This document shows positions 1 through 7,808 of a stretch of 64,000 nt of DNA, piece by piece (the first letter of the stretch is position 1; each line of letters begins with the position of its first letter). A program made the position numbers and the translations under genes. Source of the DNA: an uncultured Anderseniella sp. (GTDB lineage: Bacteria > Pseudomonadota > Alphaproteobacteria > Rhizobiales > Aestuariivirgaceae); assembly GCA_947488295.1 (NCBI GenBank), contig CANKYU010000004.1:186001-250000 (forward strand), given 5' to 3'. The notes under the pieces are model-generated. The model was given only the letters and a program-made list of their open reading frames with translations. It made no database searches and had not been told where the DNA came from.

Positions 1-164
1 TCCACAACGGGCGCGTTGGGCTGGTAATTGTTCGACCCGCCCCGCATGGACGGCGTCGCCGCCAGGCCCTCGGCACGGGCAGCAACAGCAGGCACAAGAA
101 GCCCGCCAACCCAAGTCGCGCCAGCGGCGAGAACAGTACGGCGATCAAGAAGGAGGTTAGTCAT
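1..164 (-). CDS. Exported protein with Tat-like signal (partial, N-terminus only)
   Basis: Only the first 54 codons lie in the window; the gene runs off the left edge. The ATG at 164 is preceded by GGAG about 10 bases upstream. The N-terminus has a twin-arginine near position 9 (DRRTVLAAG), then a hydrophobic stretch rich in Ala, Gly and Val ending near AVAARA, which fits a Tat or Sec signal peptide. The mature start contains MRGGSNNYQPNAPVV, which reminds me of exported intradiol-dioxygenase-like proteins. That resemblance is from memory and too short to rely on. The exported location is well supported; the function is not. Confidence 0.6.
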   Translation of the reverse strand, partial: MTNLLLDRRTVLAAGATWVGGLLVPAVAARAEGLAATPSMRGGSNNYQPNAPVV

Positions 165-348
165 ACAGATGTCTCCTGTCGTGGTTGTGGTTGGTTGGTC
201 GGTCAAAAGAAAGCCAACAGTCTTAGTGAACAGATATAGCGCATTTACGGCGATTTTCGAGGTGCGGATGGCCGATGATACGATAAACCGCACTCACCAG
301 TTCGTGATGCCAGGGCCGGCTGTTCAGTTTTCGGCGTCCTGCCAGCGT

Positions 349-1185
349 TCAGCGGAAGCTGGCCTGAAAACTTGTCGCAGTGAGAGAGACATGGGCGTCA
401 AGAGGCGGCCGCAGCTCAAAGGCTTTTGGTTCCCGCGAAAAATTCCAGAGCCGAAACAGACACCACTCGGTGCGCCGTTCTTCGGATACTGCCAGTTCGT
501 TACGTGAAATATGGAACGGCGTGCGCTCCCACCCGTTAGTGGTCTTCACTTCGATAAGCCGGGGCCGGCCATCAGCTTCGAAGCTGGCAATATCATAGCC
601 TGCCCCGTCACCGTCTTCTTCCGACACCCACCGGACCTGGCGTGCCAGATCCTCCCGCCCTGCAGTGCCCAGTATTGTGCGCTCGTGTGAAAACACGCGC
701 TCCTCGCCCGCCCTGCCCAGGTTGCGATTGCGTTCATCGCGTCCGGCCACATCGAATTTATAAGCAATTCGGAGCGTTTTCTCGAGTTCTTGTGGAGGCG
801 GCTGGTTGCTCAGCGTTGGCGCAGGCCCGATCCAGAGCTTTGCCGTCTCCGCCATGCCATCTGCCTGCGGACGGTCCGATACTCTGTTGAGCCACTGCGG
901 ATTGTTCTGCAGCCACCGCACAACAGCGCCAGTCAATGCCATCTGGAAATTGTCGGCGGGCTTGTAACCAGGAATCCAGTCCTCGCCGAGCGCTTTGAGC
1001 GCGGCACTGATATTCTGATGCTTGAACTCGATCGATCCTTCCGACCGGTTTCGCAAATGAGGCAGCAACCGGCGCCGGTGTTCCGTCTTGTTGTAGGTGT
1101 TTCCCAGAACGTCGTCGGCCAGCATTGCGAAATAGTCCGCAACGATCAGGTCGTTCTCTTCGTCGGTCCAGTCTTCGTTCGCCAT
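349..1185 (-). CDS. DUF3883 domain protein, restriction-endonuclease-like fold
   Basis: A 278-residue soluble protein. The N-terminal part (WTDEENDLIVADYFAML and following) is the helical region that often precedes DUF3883. The C-terminal third carries GYDI, about 14 residues, then LIEVKTT, and ends in an FHISRNE-type segment. The spaced D…E-V-K residues match the PD-(D/E)XK nuclease core of DUF3883. I place the start at 1185 because the conserved sequence begins at MANEDWTDEE; an ATG at 1260 would add 25 residues with no recognisable content, and neither start has a good Shine-Dalgarno. DUF3883 domains occur in defence proteins and as stand-alone genes. Here no methylase, helicase or partner gene is next to it, so its role is unknown. 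It is divergent from the EamA gene. Confidence 0.8.
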   Translation of the reverse strand: MANEDWTDEENDLIVADYFAMLADDVLGNTYNKTEHRRRLLPHLRNRSEGSIEFKHQNISAALKALGEDWIPGYKPADNFQMALTGAVVRWLQNNPQWLNRVSDRPQADGMAETAKLWIGPAPTLSNQPPPQELEKTLRIAYKFDVAGRDERNRNLGRAGEERVFSHERTILGTAGREDLARQVRWVSEEDGDGAGYDIASFEADGRPRLIEVKTTNGWERTPFHISRNELAVSEERRTEWCLFRLWNFSREPKAFELRPPLDAHVSLTATSFQASFR

Positions 1186-1336
1186 CTCAGCGACACTAAG
1201 TCTTTGCTGGTAGCGTGTCACCTCATGGTGACGGTCTTCGCGGGTGCCGACACGGTGCATACCGGGAAGACTGCTGACATCAGGCTGTCAGTAGGCGCCG
1301 GCTAATGTTCGCCGATTGGAATTGTCGCGAGCGACC

Positions 1337-2236
1337 ATGTCAGACCATCATGTCGACAACCGAAACCGTGTGCTTGGCGCCGGCCTGGTTCTCGCCTCAG
1401 CCATGGCGTTCAGCCTGTCTGGCGTTCTGACCAAGGCAATCGCGAGCGATACCTGGACGGTTGCCTGCTGGCGCGGACTGTTCGGCGCGATTTTGATTGC
1501 GGCCTATGTTCTATGGCGAAATCGAAACGCCCCCATGCCGGCAACTCTGCGGCTGGGCTGGCGTGGCTGGCTCCTGGCCAGTGTCGGAAGCCTTTCCAGT
1601 CTGGCCTTCATCGCTGCCTTCAAGCTGACTTATGTTGCCAATGTTGCGATCATTTACGCGACAGTCCCTTTCGCGGCGGCTTTTCTGGAATGGGTTTTGA
1701 TGCGCCAGAAGGTACGCCACCCCACATTGGTTGCAGCCACAATCTCTGTTGCGGGTGTGCTGGTCATGGTTGGAGCGGGTGTTGGCTCGGTCAATCTGTT
1801 TGGCGACTTTGTCGCTGTGCTGATGATGCTGGGAAACGCACTCTACATGGTCCTCATCCGGCTGTTCAGCAAAACACCGGTTGTTCTTGCAGCAGCCGCA
1901 TCGGCGTTGCAGCTGTTTGTCATTGGCTGGTTCTTCACTGATCCGCTCGACATAAGCCTGCATGACGGAATGCTTCTCACCCTTTTTGGCCTCTCATTCG
2001 CCATTGCCGCCATCTTGTGGACAGAAGGGACCAAACTGATCACCGCCGCAGAATCCGGCTTGCTGGGATCAGCGGAAGTGCCGCTGGCCATTTTCATGGC
2101 ATGGGTGTTTCTGGCAGAAATTCCCCCCATGGCAAGCTTCATTGGCGGCGTCATGGTATTGGGCGCGGTGTTCTGGCACGCCAATCGGGACTATCGGCAG
2201 GCAGCAGGACGGCATCAGCCGGGACAAGGCCACTGA
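1337..2236 (+). CDS. EamA/DMT-family transporter
   Basis: A 299-residue integral membrane protein with about ten hydrophobic segments arranged as two repeated EamA units. The N-terminal unit shows the typical FSLSGVLTKAI and WTVACWRG pattern and the second begins near residue 150. Proteins of this family export or exchange metabolites such as amino acids, nucleosides or drugs; nothing here tells the substrate. I chose the ATG at 1337 over an in-frame TTG at 1316. The Shine-Dalgarno is weak for either. The charged tail (NRDYRQAAGRHQPGQGH) is cytoplasmic. The gene is monocistronic and its end lies about 50 bases from the convergent end of the LysR gene. Confidence 0.88.
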   Translation: MSDHHVDNRNRVLGAGLVLASAMAFSLSGVLTKAIASDTWTVACWRGLFGAILIAAYVLWRNRNAPMPATLRLGWRGWLLASVGSLSSLAFIAAFKLTYVANVAIIYATVPFAAAFLEWVLMRQKVRHPTLVAATISVAGVLVMVGAGVGSVNLFGDFVAVLMMLGNALYMVLIRLFSKTPVVLAAAASALQLFVIGWFFTDPLDISLHDGMLLTLFGLSFAIAAILWTEGTKLITAAESGLLGSAEVPLAIFMAWVFLAEIPPMASFIGGVMVLGAVFWHANRDYRQAAGRHQPGQGH

Positions 2237-2288
2237 AATCGCCAGCCTTGCCAATCGGGAGTTTCACGTGCAGGACAAACCATTTTAA

Positions 2289-3251
2289 TCAGTCCCGTCC
2301 CGGCTGCCTGGGAGGTATGTGTCCGCCTTGCAAATGTTTCTGCAATATCTGCTTGCTGTTGCTCACCTCATTCGCCAACCACGCTGCCAGCTTCGCGAAC
2401 GCATCTGTCTGCGCAAAGTCAGGCGTTGTGACCAGCCAGTACCTTGAGCGGACAGGCTGTGGCAGCCCGGAAGCGACCAGGACACCTGCCTCGAAGTCGG
2501 CTTCGACCAGCAGGGTTCGGGCAAGCGCATGTCCCAAACCACCAATCGCCGCCTGTATCGCCACATCTGTCCGGTCAAAAACCACCGAGGTGTCGAACCG
2601 GGTACTGCGGTACGCCTCCGAACCGAGATATTGCTCCCATGATGTGCCGGTGCCGTCTTCTTCAGCGCGTGTGTCGCGCAACAGAACAGCGCCACCATCG
2701 CTGTTCGACAGGGACGAGGCCGCATTGCGACTGCATACCGGGATGGCATGGCAGTGCGAAAGAACTGTTGCGTGCAATCCGGGATAAGGGCCCGGGCCGA
2801 ATCGAATGGCGGCCTGGGAAGTTTCAGCTTCACCGAAGCGGGTCAGGTCGTCATCGATGTTCAGGGCTATTCTCAAGCCGCGCGCCCTGGCGCGCGGCAT
2901 GGCCGGCACAAGCCACTTCATCGCCAGTGATGAAGACAATGACAGCGTGACCCCATCGTCCCGCTGAATTCGGGCTACGGTATCCAGGGCATCTGCCAGT
3001 GCGTTTACAGATGTCGCACTGGCGGCACAGATCGGTGCGCCTTGCAGCGTCGGGACCACATTACGGGTGGTTCGCGTAAACAGGGCGAACCCCAGTTCTT
3101 CTTCAAGATTCCTGATTTTGTGGCTGATGGCCGATTGCTGAACCCCCAGTTCTTCTGCTGCCTGCGTAAAGCTGTTCAACCTGCACACTGCAGCGAGAGC
3201 CGGCGCAGCAGCAGCAATTTTCTGAAGGGTCACGTGCCGCGTTCTATTCAT
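2289..3251 (-). CDS. LysR-family transcriptional regulator
   Basis: A 320-residue regulator. The winged helix-turn-helix occupies about residues 10–70 (SFTQAAEELGVQQSAISHKI, then LEEELGFALFTR), followed by a linker helix and a periplasmic-binding-protein-like effector domain of the GcvA type (SLSSSLAMKWLVP; GGLGHALARTLLVEADFEAG). It binds DNA as a tetramer and responds to a small ligand that cannot be inferred. It is divergently transcribed from the PhzF gene with 84 bases between the starts, so it probably controls PhzF and perhaps the LysE and racemase genes after it. The C-terminus extends past the domain by about 25 residues. Confidence 0.92.
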   Translation of the reverse strand: MNRTRHVTLQKIAAAAPALAAVCRLNSFTQAAEELGVQQSAISHKIRNLEEELGFALFTRTTRNVVPTLQGAPICAASATSVNALADALDTVARIQRDDGVTLSLSSSLAMKWLVPAMPRARARGLRIALNIDDDLTRFGEAETSQAAIRFGPGPYPGLHATVLSHCHAIPVCSRNAASSLSNSDGGAVLLRDTRAEEDGTGTSWEQYLGSEAYRSTRFDTSVVFDRTDVAIQAAIGGLGHALARTLLVEADFEAGVLVASGLPQPVRSRYWLVTTPDFAQTDAFAKLAAWLANEVSNSKQILQKHLQGGHIPPRQPGRD

Positions 3252-3335
3252 GAATATATTTCATCAACTTATGAGCCCCGTACTGAAAAGTTTCCACTAA
3301 TTTGGTCGGTATTCCATTAAACAGGAGAATTCAAT
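3252..3335. promoter_or_regulatory. Divergent control region between LysR and PhzF genes
   Basis: This 84-base AT-rich spacer separates two divergent starts. It holds TCAT-N6-ATGA at 3261–3274, the size and dyad form expected of a LysR site, and an overlapping dyad TGAA-TATAT-TTCA at 3251–3263 that covers the LysR start codon. AGGAG before the PhzF start marks its ribosome-binding site. Assignment as an operator is inference from layout. Confidence 0.4.
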
Positions 3336-4250
3336 ATGAGCAAAGCGCATGTGCAGACGAAAGTTACCGCTCGTATCGTCAACGGATTCGTCAAGGATGG
3401 GACCGGTGGAAACCCGGCCGGGGTCGTTTTCGATGCGGATGATCTGGGTGATGCAGAAATGCTCCAGATAGCGAGGAAAATCGGGCTCTCGGAAACGGCA
3501 TTCGTCTCCTCGTCAGATGAAGCCGGTTTCAGGTTCGACTTTTTCACACCGAACCGCCGCATCGCGCATTGCGGGCACGCAACCATCGCAGCCTTTGCTC
3601 ATATGGCGGAAACCGGCCGTGTCGGCCAAGGAGTAACATCCAAGATGACAGTTGATGGTCCCCGCAAGATCATCATAAGGGGCGAGCAGGCCTTCATGGA
3701 GCAGCTTGCACCGACCTATCGCGCATCAGACACCTGGTCGGCTGACGGCGTAACGCTCGAAGACGTCATGAACTCCCTGGGCCTGTCCGAAGCCGACATG
3801 GTCAGCGGTGTGGCCCCCCAACTGGTCAATACAGGCAACAGTTTCATCATTGTCCCGGTCAAGAACGAAGATGTCCTCGCCGCCATTACTCCCGACCAGC
3901 GCGCGATCAGTGACATCAGCGAGAAGCTTGATCTTATCGGCTACTACGTGTTTGTCCTGTCGCCTTCCTCATCAGCGAGCCACGCAACAGCCCGGATGTT
4001 TGGGCCGCGCTATGCCATACCGGAAGAGTCGGCAACAGGTATGGCCGCAGGGCCTCTGGCATGTTTCCTGTACGATGTCATGGGCATCAAGGAGACCCAC
4101 ATGGATATCGATCAGGGTTATTTCATGAAGCCGGCCTCGCCAAGCGCCATCGCCGTCGATCTGGATATTGATGCATCCGGCACCATCACCGGACTGACCG
4201 CCGGAGGGTCTGCGCATTCCATGCGCGAAATGGAAATTGTCCTGGACTGA
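3336..4250 (+). CDS. PhzF-family isomerase/epimerase
   Basis: A 304-residue protein of the PhzF/diaminopimelate-epimerase fold, built of two pseudo-symmetric halves. Visible landmarks are GNPAGV at 25–30, SETAFV at 52–57 with the probable catalytic Glu53, and HCGHAT at about 78–83. Length and motifs are normal for the family, which catalyses proton-shift isomerisations of small acids and amino-acid-like compounds. A strong AGGAG Shine-Dalgarno lies 8 bases before the ATG. It is divergent from a LysR gene and followed by a LysE-type exporter, which suggests an amino-acid-like substrate. The actual substrate cannot be told. Confidence 0.9.
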   Translation: MSKAHVQTKVTARIVNGFVKDGTGGNPAGVVFDADDLGDAEMLQIARKIGLSETAFVSSSDEAGFRFDFFTPNRRIAHCGHATIAAFAHMAETGRVGQGVTSKMTVDGPRKIIIRGEQAFMEQLAPTYRASDTWSADGVTLEDVMNSLGLSEADMVSGVAPQLVNTGNSFIIVPVKNEDVLAAITPDQRAISDISEKLDLIGYYVFVLSPSSSASHATARMFGPRYAIPEESATGMAAGPLACFLYDVMGIKETHMDIDQGYFMKPASPSAIAVDLDIDASGTITGLTAGGSAHSMREMEIVLD

Positions 4251-4337
4251 TGCCTGCCAAAAGCAGCCTCATTGGTCTAGGGCGGCCTTTTTCGGTCGTA
4301 ACGGCCGGACCGGATGGTCACTTGTCTGGAGCTTTCA

Positions 4338-4934
4338 ATGACTGAAGCGCTCACCGCCCTCGTTACATTTGCAATTGTCGCAACTGCATCGCCAGGTGGC
4401 GCTACTTCACTGGCGACCGCCTCCGGAGCACAGTTCGGATTCCTGCGCAGCTTGCCACTGATAAGCGGGATAGCCACCGCACTTGCTCTTCTGGTAGCAG
4501 CTTCCGGCACCGGGCTTGCCACCACCATCCTGGCTTTCCCGGTTCTGGAACTCGGCATGAAAACCGTCGGATCTGCATACCTGCTCTGGCTGGCCTTTGT
4601 GATTTTGAGCGCCGGTCCGCCCGCCAAAGCGAGCGTGTCTGACAAGTCCCCGATTGGTTTCCTCGGTGGAGCCATGCTTCTTGTTGTCAACCCAAAGGCC
4701 TGGGCCATGGCCGTCGGCGTAGCCGGCTCGTTTTCCGGCATCTCCGACAATCCTTTTGCCCTGGCCGCCATTTTCGCCCTTGTGTTTGCAATTGCGGCGA
4801 CACTGTCCCTGTCGATCTGGGCGGTCGCAGGCTCGTTTCTTGCTCAGGTTATCCGGGAAAACTGGCAATGGCACCTGTTCAATTCGGTGATGGCGCTGCT
4901 TCTCGTGGGCTCAATCGCGTCGTTTTGGCTCTAA
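4338..4934 (+). CDS. LysE/RhtB-family exporter
   Basis: A 198-residue membrane protein with about six transmembrane segments. The N-terminal PGGATSLATASGAQFG motif in the first loop is typical of LysE/RhtB efflux proteins, followed by a middle segment LVVNPKAWAMAVGV where the family has its conserved N-P-K. The start at 4338 has GGAG seven bases upstream; an in-frame start at 4314 would add eight polar residues before the first membrane segment. The family exports amino acids or their derivatives. It lies 87 bases after the PhzF gene and probably shares its promoter. Confidence 0.88.
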   Translation: MTEALTALVTFAIVATASPGGATSLATASGAQFGFLRSLPLISGIATALALLVAASGTGLATTILAFPVLELGMKTVGSAYLLWLAFVILSAGPPAKASVSDKSPIGFLGGAMLLVVNPKAWAMAVGVAGSFSGISDNPFALAAIFALVFAIAATLSLSIWAVAGSFLAQVIRENWQWHLFNSVMALLLVGSIASFWL

Positions 4935-4975
4935 CCGTTTCCACCATTGCAAAACCGCAGGCCCAGCCGGCATCC

Positions 4976-4994
4976 GTCAACCTCGGGGGTTGAC
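4976..4994. terminator. Hairpin after the LysE gene
   Basis: GTCAACC (4976–4982), loop TCGGG, GGTTGAC (4988–4994): a perfect 7-bp stem 42 bases after the LysE stop. No T-tract follows, so it may be a weak or Rho-assisted terminator, or simply a 3' stabilising hairpin. Confidence 0.35.
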
Positions 4995-5073
4995 CAGACT
5001 ACCCGCCATCGGACACAAGTGAAGCGAATGACCGATCGTTACACCTACCTCGCCCTCAGGAGCGCATCCAGCG

Positions 5074-5310
5074 ATGAAACCGTTTTTCGTTCAGATAAAG
5101 TGTGAACTGGGCAAAGCTTATGAAGTCGCCACCGAACTGGCGGATTCCGAAATTGCCTCGGAAGTGTATTCCACCGCCGGCGGCTGGGATCTGCTGGTGA
5201 AATTCTACCTGCAGGACGGCGAGGATGTCGGCCATTTCATCAATGAGAAGGTCCACTCCATCCCCGGTGTGAAAGACACCTATACAATCGTTACCTATCG
5301 CGCCTTCTAG
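5074..5310 (+). CDS. Stand-alone Lrp/AsnC ligand-binding (RAM) domain protein
   Basis: A 78-residue protein consisting only of the alpha-beta ligand-binding/oligomerisation domain of Lrp/AsnC regulators (ASEVYSTAGGWDLLVKFYL, then a VHSIPGVKDTYTIV ending). There is no helix-turn-helix, so it cannot bind DNA alone. Such stand-alone domains bind amino acids and may modulate full-length Lrp proteins or enzymes. AGGAG lies 13 bases before the ATG. Its place between an amino-acid exporter and an Asp/Glu racemase fits an amino-acid-sensing role, though that is inference. Confidence 0.9.
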   Translation: MKPFFVQIKCELGKAYEVATELADSEIASEVYSTAGGWDLLVKFYLQDGEDVGHFINEKVHSIPGVKDTYTIVTYRAF

Positions 5311-5318
5311 CAGCTGAC

Positions 5319-6017
5319 GTGGCCAGCCTTTCGAATTCCAATCGCGACCAGACGGTTCTGGGCGTGCTGATGCTGGACACAAACTTTCCGCGGCCTGTAG
5401 GCGACATCGGCAATCCCGACAGTTTCGATCACCCGGTCATCTATCGCCGCCTGCCTGGCGCGGTCGTGTCGCGCATCGTCACCGATGAACCATTGCCGGA
5501 CGATCTGGTGGAACTGTTCGTCAACCATGCCTGCGCGCTTGAAGGCGCCGGCGCCACGGTGATTTCGACCAGTTGCGGATTTCTATACCCGCTGCAGGAC
5601 CGGTTGCAGGCTGCGGTCAGCGTTCCCGTTGTGACGTCAGCCCTGTGCCTGTTACCTGCTTTGCGGGAAAAAACCGGGCACGATACGCCCATCGGCATTG
5701 TGACATTCGATGCCGAACGCCTGTCACCCCATCATATTCCTGACCAGGGCCCGCTTGTTATTGAAGGACTGGCGCATACGGATCATCTGTATCGCGTCAT
5801 CGCAGATGATCTGGCCGTCCTGGACCAGGCACAGGCCAGTGGCAATGTTATCAACGCAATTAAGCGCCTGAACTCCCGAGAACCAGGCTTGACGGCAGTG
5901 ATTCTGGAGTGCACCAACTTGCCACCTTACCGTCTTAGTGTACTGAAAAATAACAGTTTTTCTGTTCTTGATATACGCGATGCAATAAAACACTTGCAAA
6001 ACACGCACAAAATGTAG
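5319..6017 (+). CDS. Aspartate/glutamate racemase family protein
   Basis: A 232-residue member of the Asp/Glu/hydantoin racemase superfamily. Two cysteines sit where the catalytic pair is expected: STSCGF near residue 86 and LECTNLPPY near 203. The N-terminal VLGVLMLDTNFPRPVGD and FDHPVIYRR are typical of the uncharacterised cofactor-independent branch rather than MurI. I used the GTG at 5319, eight bases after the preceding stop; an ATG at 5370 would cut into the first beta strand. No clear Shine-Dalgarno is seen, so translation may be coupled to the AsnC-domain gene. Likely activity is racemisation or isomerisation of a small amino acid or carboxylate; substrate unknown. Confidence 0.85.
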   Translation: MASLSNSNRDQTVLGVLMLDTNFPRPVGDIGNPDSFDHPVIYRRLPGAVVSRIVTDEPLPDDLVELFVNHACALEGAGATVISTSCGFLYPLQDRLQAAVSVPVVTSALCLLPALREKTGHDTPIGIVTFDAERLSPHHIPDQGPLVIEGLAHTDHLYRVIADDLAVLDQAQASGNVINAIKRLNSREPGLTAVILECTNLPPYRLSVLKNNSFSVLDIRDAIKHLQNTHKM

Positions 6018-6116
6018 GTAAATTATCCGAATAGAAGTTGAAGCCTATAAAACTGCTTGCCATCAGCAGCACCATGTAGTGACATTCGGCCATGATTTTC
6101 AACCAGGGAGTACATC

Positions 6117-7103
6117 ATGACAAAACACTTCAAGATTGCTGCGCCGATAGCCATCGCAGCCCTGACATTGTCCGCCAGCATCACGCTGGCAGCGGACATG
6201 AAATGGGACATGCCGATGGCTTATTCGGCCTCAAACTATCATTCTGAAAACGGCGCCCAGTTCGCCAAGGAAGTCACCGAGGCCTCCGGCGGCAAGCTTG
6301 AGATCGTGTCCCACCCCGGGGGATCGCTGTTCAAGGGTGGTGAAATCTTCCGCGCCGTGCGCACCGGCCAGGCCCCCATCGGCGAGCGTCTGATTTCAGC
6401 CCTGGGAAATGAAGACCCGCTGTTTGAAATTGACAGCCTGCCGTTCCTGGCAACCAGCTTTGCCGATGCAAAGAAACTTTATGATGCGACCAAGCCACAG
6501 CTTCAGAAAATTCTGGCCGACAAGGGCCTGACCCTGCTGTACACGGTGCCGTGGCCGCCGCAGGGCCTGTATGCCAAGAAGGAAGTCAATTCGACGGCAG
6601 AGATGAAGGGCGTGACATTCCGCGCCTACAATGCCGCCACCTCGCGCCTTGCCGAACTGATGGGGGCGGTTCCCACCAAGATCGAGGCCGCTGAACTGTC
6701 ACAGGCGTTTGCCACCGGCGCCGTTGAAAGCATGATTTCATCCGGCTCCACCGGGTATGACCGCAAGCTGTGGGAACACGCCTCGCACTGGTACAACATT
6801 CAGGCCTGGCTGCCGAAAAACATGGTCATCGTCAACAACGACGCCTGGGCCAAGCTCGATGAGGCCACCCAGAAGGTCGTCCTCGAAAAGGCCGCAGAAG
6901 CAGAAGCCCGCGGTTGGGCCAAGGCGGAAGAACTTGCCAACTGGTATGTTGAAGAGCTCGCCAAGAACGGCATGAAGGTCGGCCCTGCAGGCGATGAGTT
7001 GAAGGCAGACTTCGCCAAGATCGGCGAGACCATGACAACCGAATGGCTGGCCAAGGCAGGCGACACCGGCAAGGCCGCCGTCGACGCCTACAAGGCGAAG
7101 TAA
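6117..7103 (+). CDS. TRAP transporter substrate-binding protein, DctP family
   Basis: A 328-residue periplasmic protein. Residues 1–25 form a signal peptide ending in TLA before ADMKW. The mature chain is a normal-length DctP fold (KEVTEASGGKLEIVSHPGG; SLPFLATSF; MKGVTFRAYN; LPKNMVIVNNDAW). It captures a carboxylate-type ligand and delivers it to the DctQM membrane subunits encoded just downstream. AGGGAG precedes the ATG. The 162-base gap to dctQ is mostly filled by the 107-bp palindromic repeat at 7145–7251. The upstream racemase and downstream BASS permease point to an amino- or organic-acid ligand. Confidence 0.93.
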   Translation: MTKHFKIAAPIAIAALTLSASITLAADMKWDMPMAYSASNYHSENGAQFAKEVTEASGGKLEIVSHPGGSLFKGGEIFRAVRTGQAPIGERLISALGNEDPLFEIDSLPFLATSFADAKKLYDATKPQLQKILADKGLTLLYTVPWPPQGLYAKKEVNSTAEMKGVTFRAYNAATSRLAELMGAVPTKIEAAELSQAFATGAVESMISSGSTGYDRKLWEHASHWYNIQAWLPKNMVIVNNDAWAKLDEATQKVVLEKAAEAEARGWAKAEELANWYVEELAKNGMKVGPAGDELKADFAKIGETMTTEWLAKAGDTGKAAVDAYKAK

Positions 7104-7144
7104 CGAACATTGGAACTGTTACGTTTGACTAAATAGGCAACACC

Positions 7145-7251
7145 AGAGCAACATGGGTTCACTGGAACCCATGAAGTTGCTCTGGCACTTTGGGAACGAT
7201 CAGTTTCATGGTTTTTGATTGCATCAATCAAAAACCATACTGATCTCGAGG
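7145..7251. repeat. 107-bp double-palindrome intergenic element, copy 1
   Basis: Two adjacent dyads. Dyad 1: AGAGCAAC (7145–7152) and ATGGGTTC (7153–7160), loop ACTG, GAACCCAT (7165–7172), a GAA bulge, GTTGCTCT (7176–7183). Dyad 2: GATCAG (7198–7203), then a 14-bp perfect stem 7208–7221 with 7225–7238 and a CAT loop, closed by CTGATC (7240–7245); the element ends in GAGG at 7248–7251. A copy of exactly the same length is at 34041–34147, with about 84 of 107 positions identical. It resembles in layout the mosaic palindromic elements scattered between genes in rhizobia. It lies between dctP and dctQ. Confidence 0.85.
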
Positions 7252-7265
7252 GGCGAGTGAACATC

Positions 7266-7802
7266 ATGACTGAATTTTTCACTCGCCTCGATAAGGCACT
7301 AGAGCGATTGTATGTCTGGTCAGGCGCCGCAGCGGCCGTGTTCCTGGTCCTGGTCGGTGTCTGCGTCCTGACCTCCATCATATCGAGGCTGCTCGACATC
7401 TACGTTGCCGGCATCAATGAGTATTCCGGTTACGCCATGGCCGCATCGTCGTTCCTGGCGCTGGCCCACACCTTGCGCGAAGGCGGCCATATCCGCGTCG
7501 CGCTGGTGCGATCAAGGCTCCGCCCCACCGCCAAACTGTGGCTCGAAGTGTGGTGCCTGCTGGTAGCGACTGCCATGAGTACCTACCTGGCCTACTACCT
7601 GGTCTATCTCGCCTGGATATCCTGGAAGTTCGAGGAAAAATCCGAAGGCGCGGCGGCGACCCTTTTGTGGTGGCCGCAATCCATCATCGCTGTCGGCGCC
7701 ATTATCTTCGCCATCTCGGTCGCCCACGGCCTGGTACGGGTGCTCGTGCGTCGCGACCCGGATGCGGCGTCTGCCGCACCTGCCGAACTGACGGCGGAGT
7801 AG
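7266..7802 (+). CDS. TRAP transporter small permease, DctQ family
   Basis: A 178-residue membrane protein with four hydrophobic segments, the standard DctQ layout. It forms the small subunit of the permease with DctM, just downstream. I placed the start at 7266 (MTEFFTRLDKALERLYV). An in-frame start at 7215 would add 17 residues translated from the palindromic repeat. The loop after TM2 has EGGHIRVALVRSRL, the usual position of the conserved glycine-histidine pair. GAGGGGC at the end of the repeat is the nearest purine-rich site, about 11–14 bases from the ATG. Confidence 0.9.
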   Translation: MTEFFTRLDKALERLYVWSGAAAAVFLVLVGVCVLTSIISRLLDIYVAGINEYSGYAMAASSFLALAHTLREGGHIRVALVRSRLRPTAKLWLEVWCLLVATAMSTYLAYYLVYLAWISWKFEEKSEGAAATLLWWPQSIIAVGAIIFAISVAHGLVRVLVRRDPDAASAAPAELTAE

Positions 7803-7808
7803 CAGATC

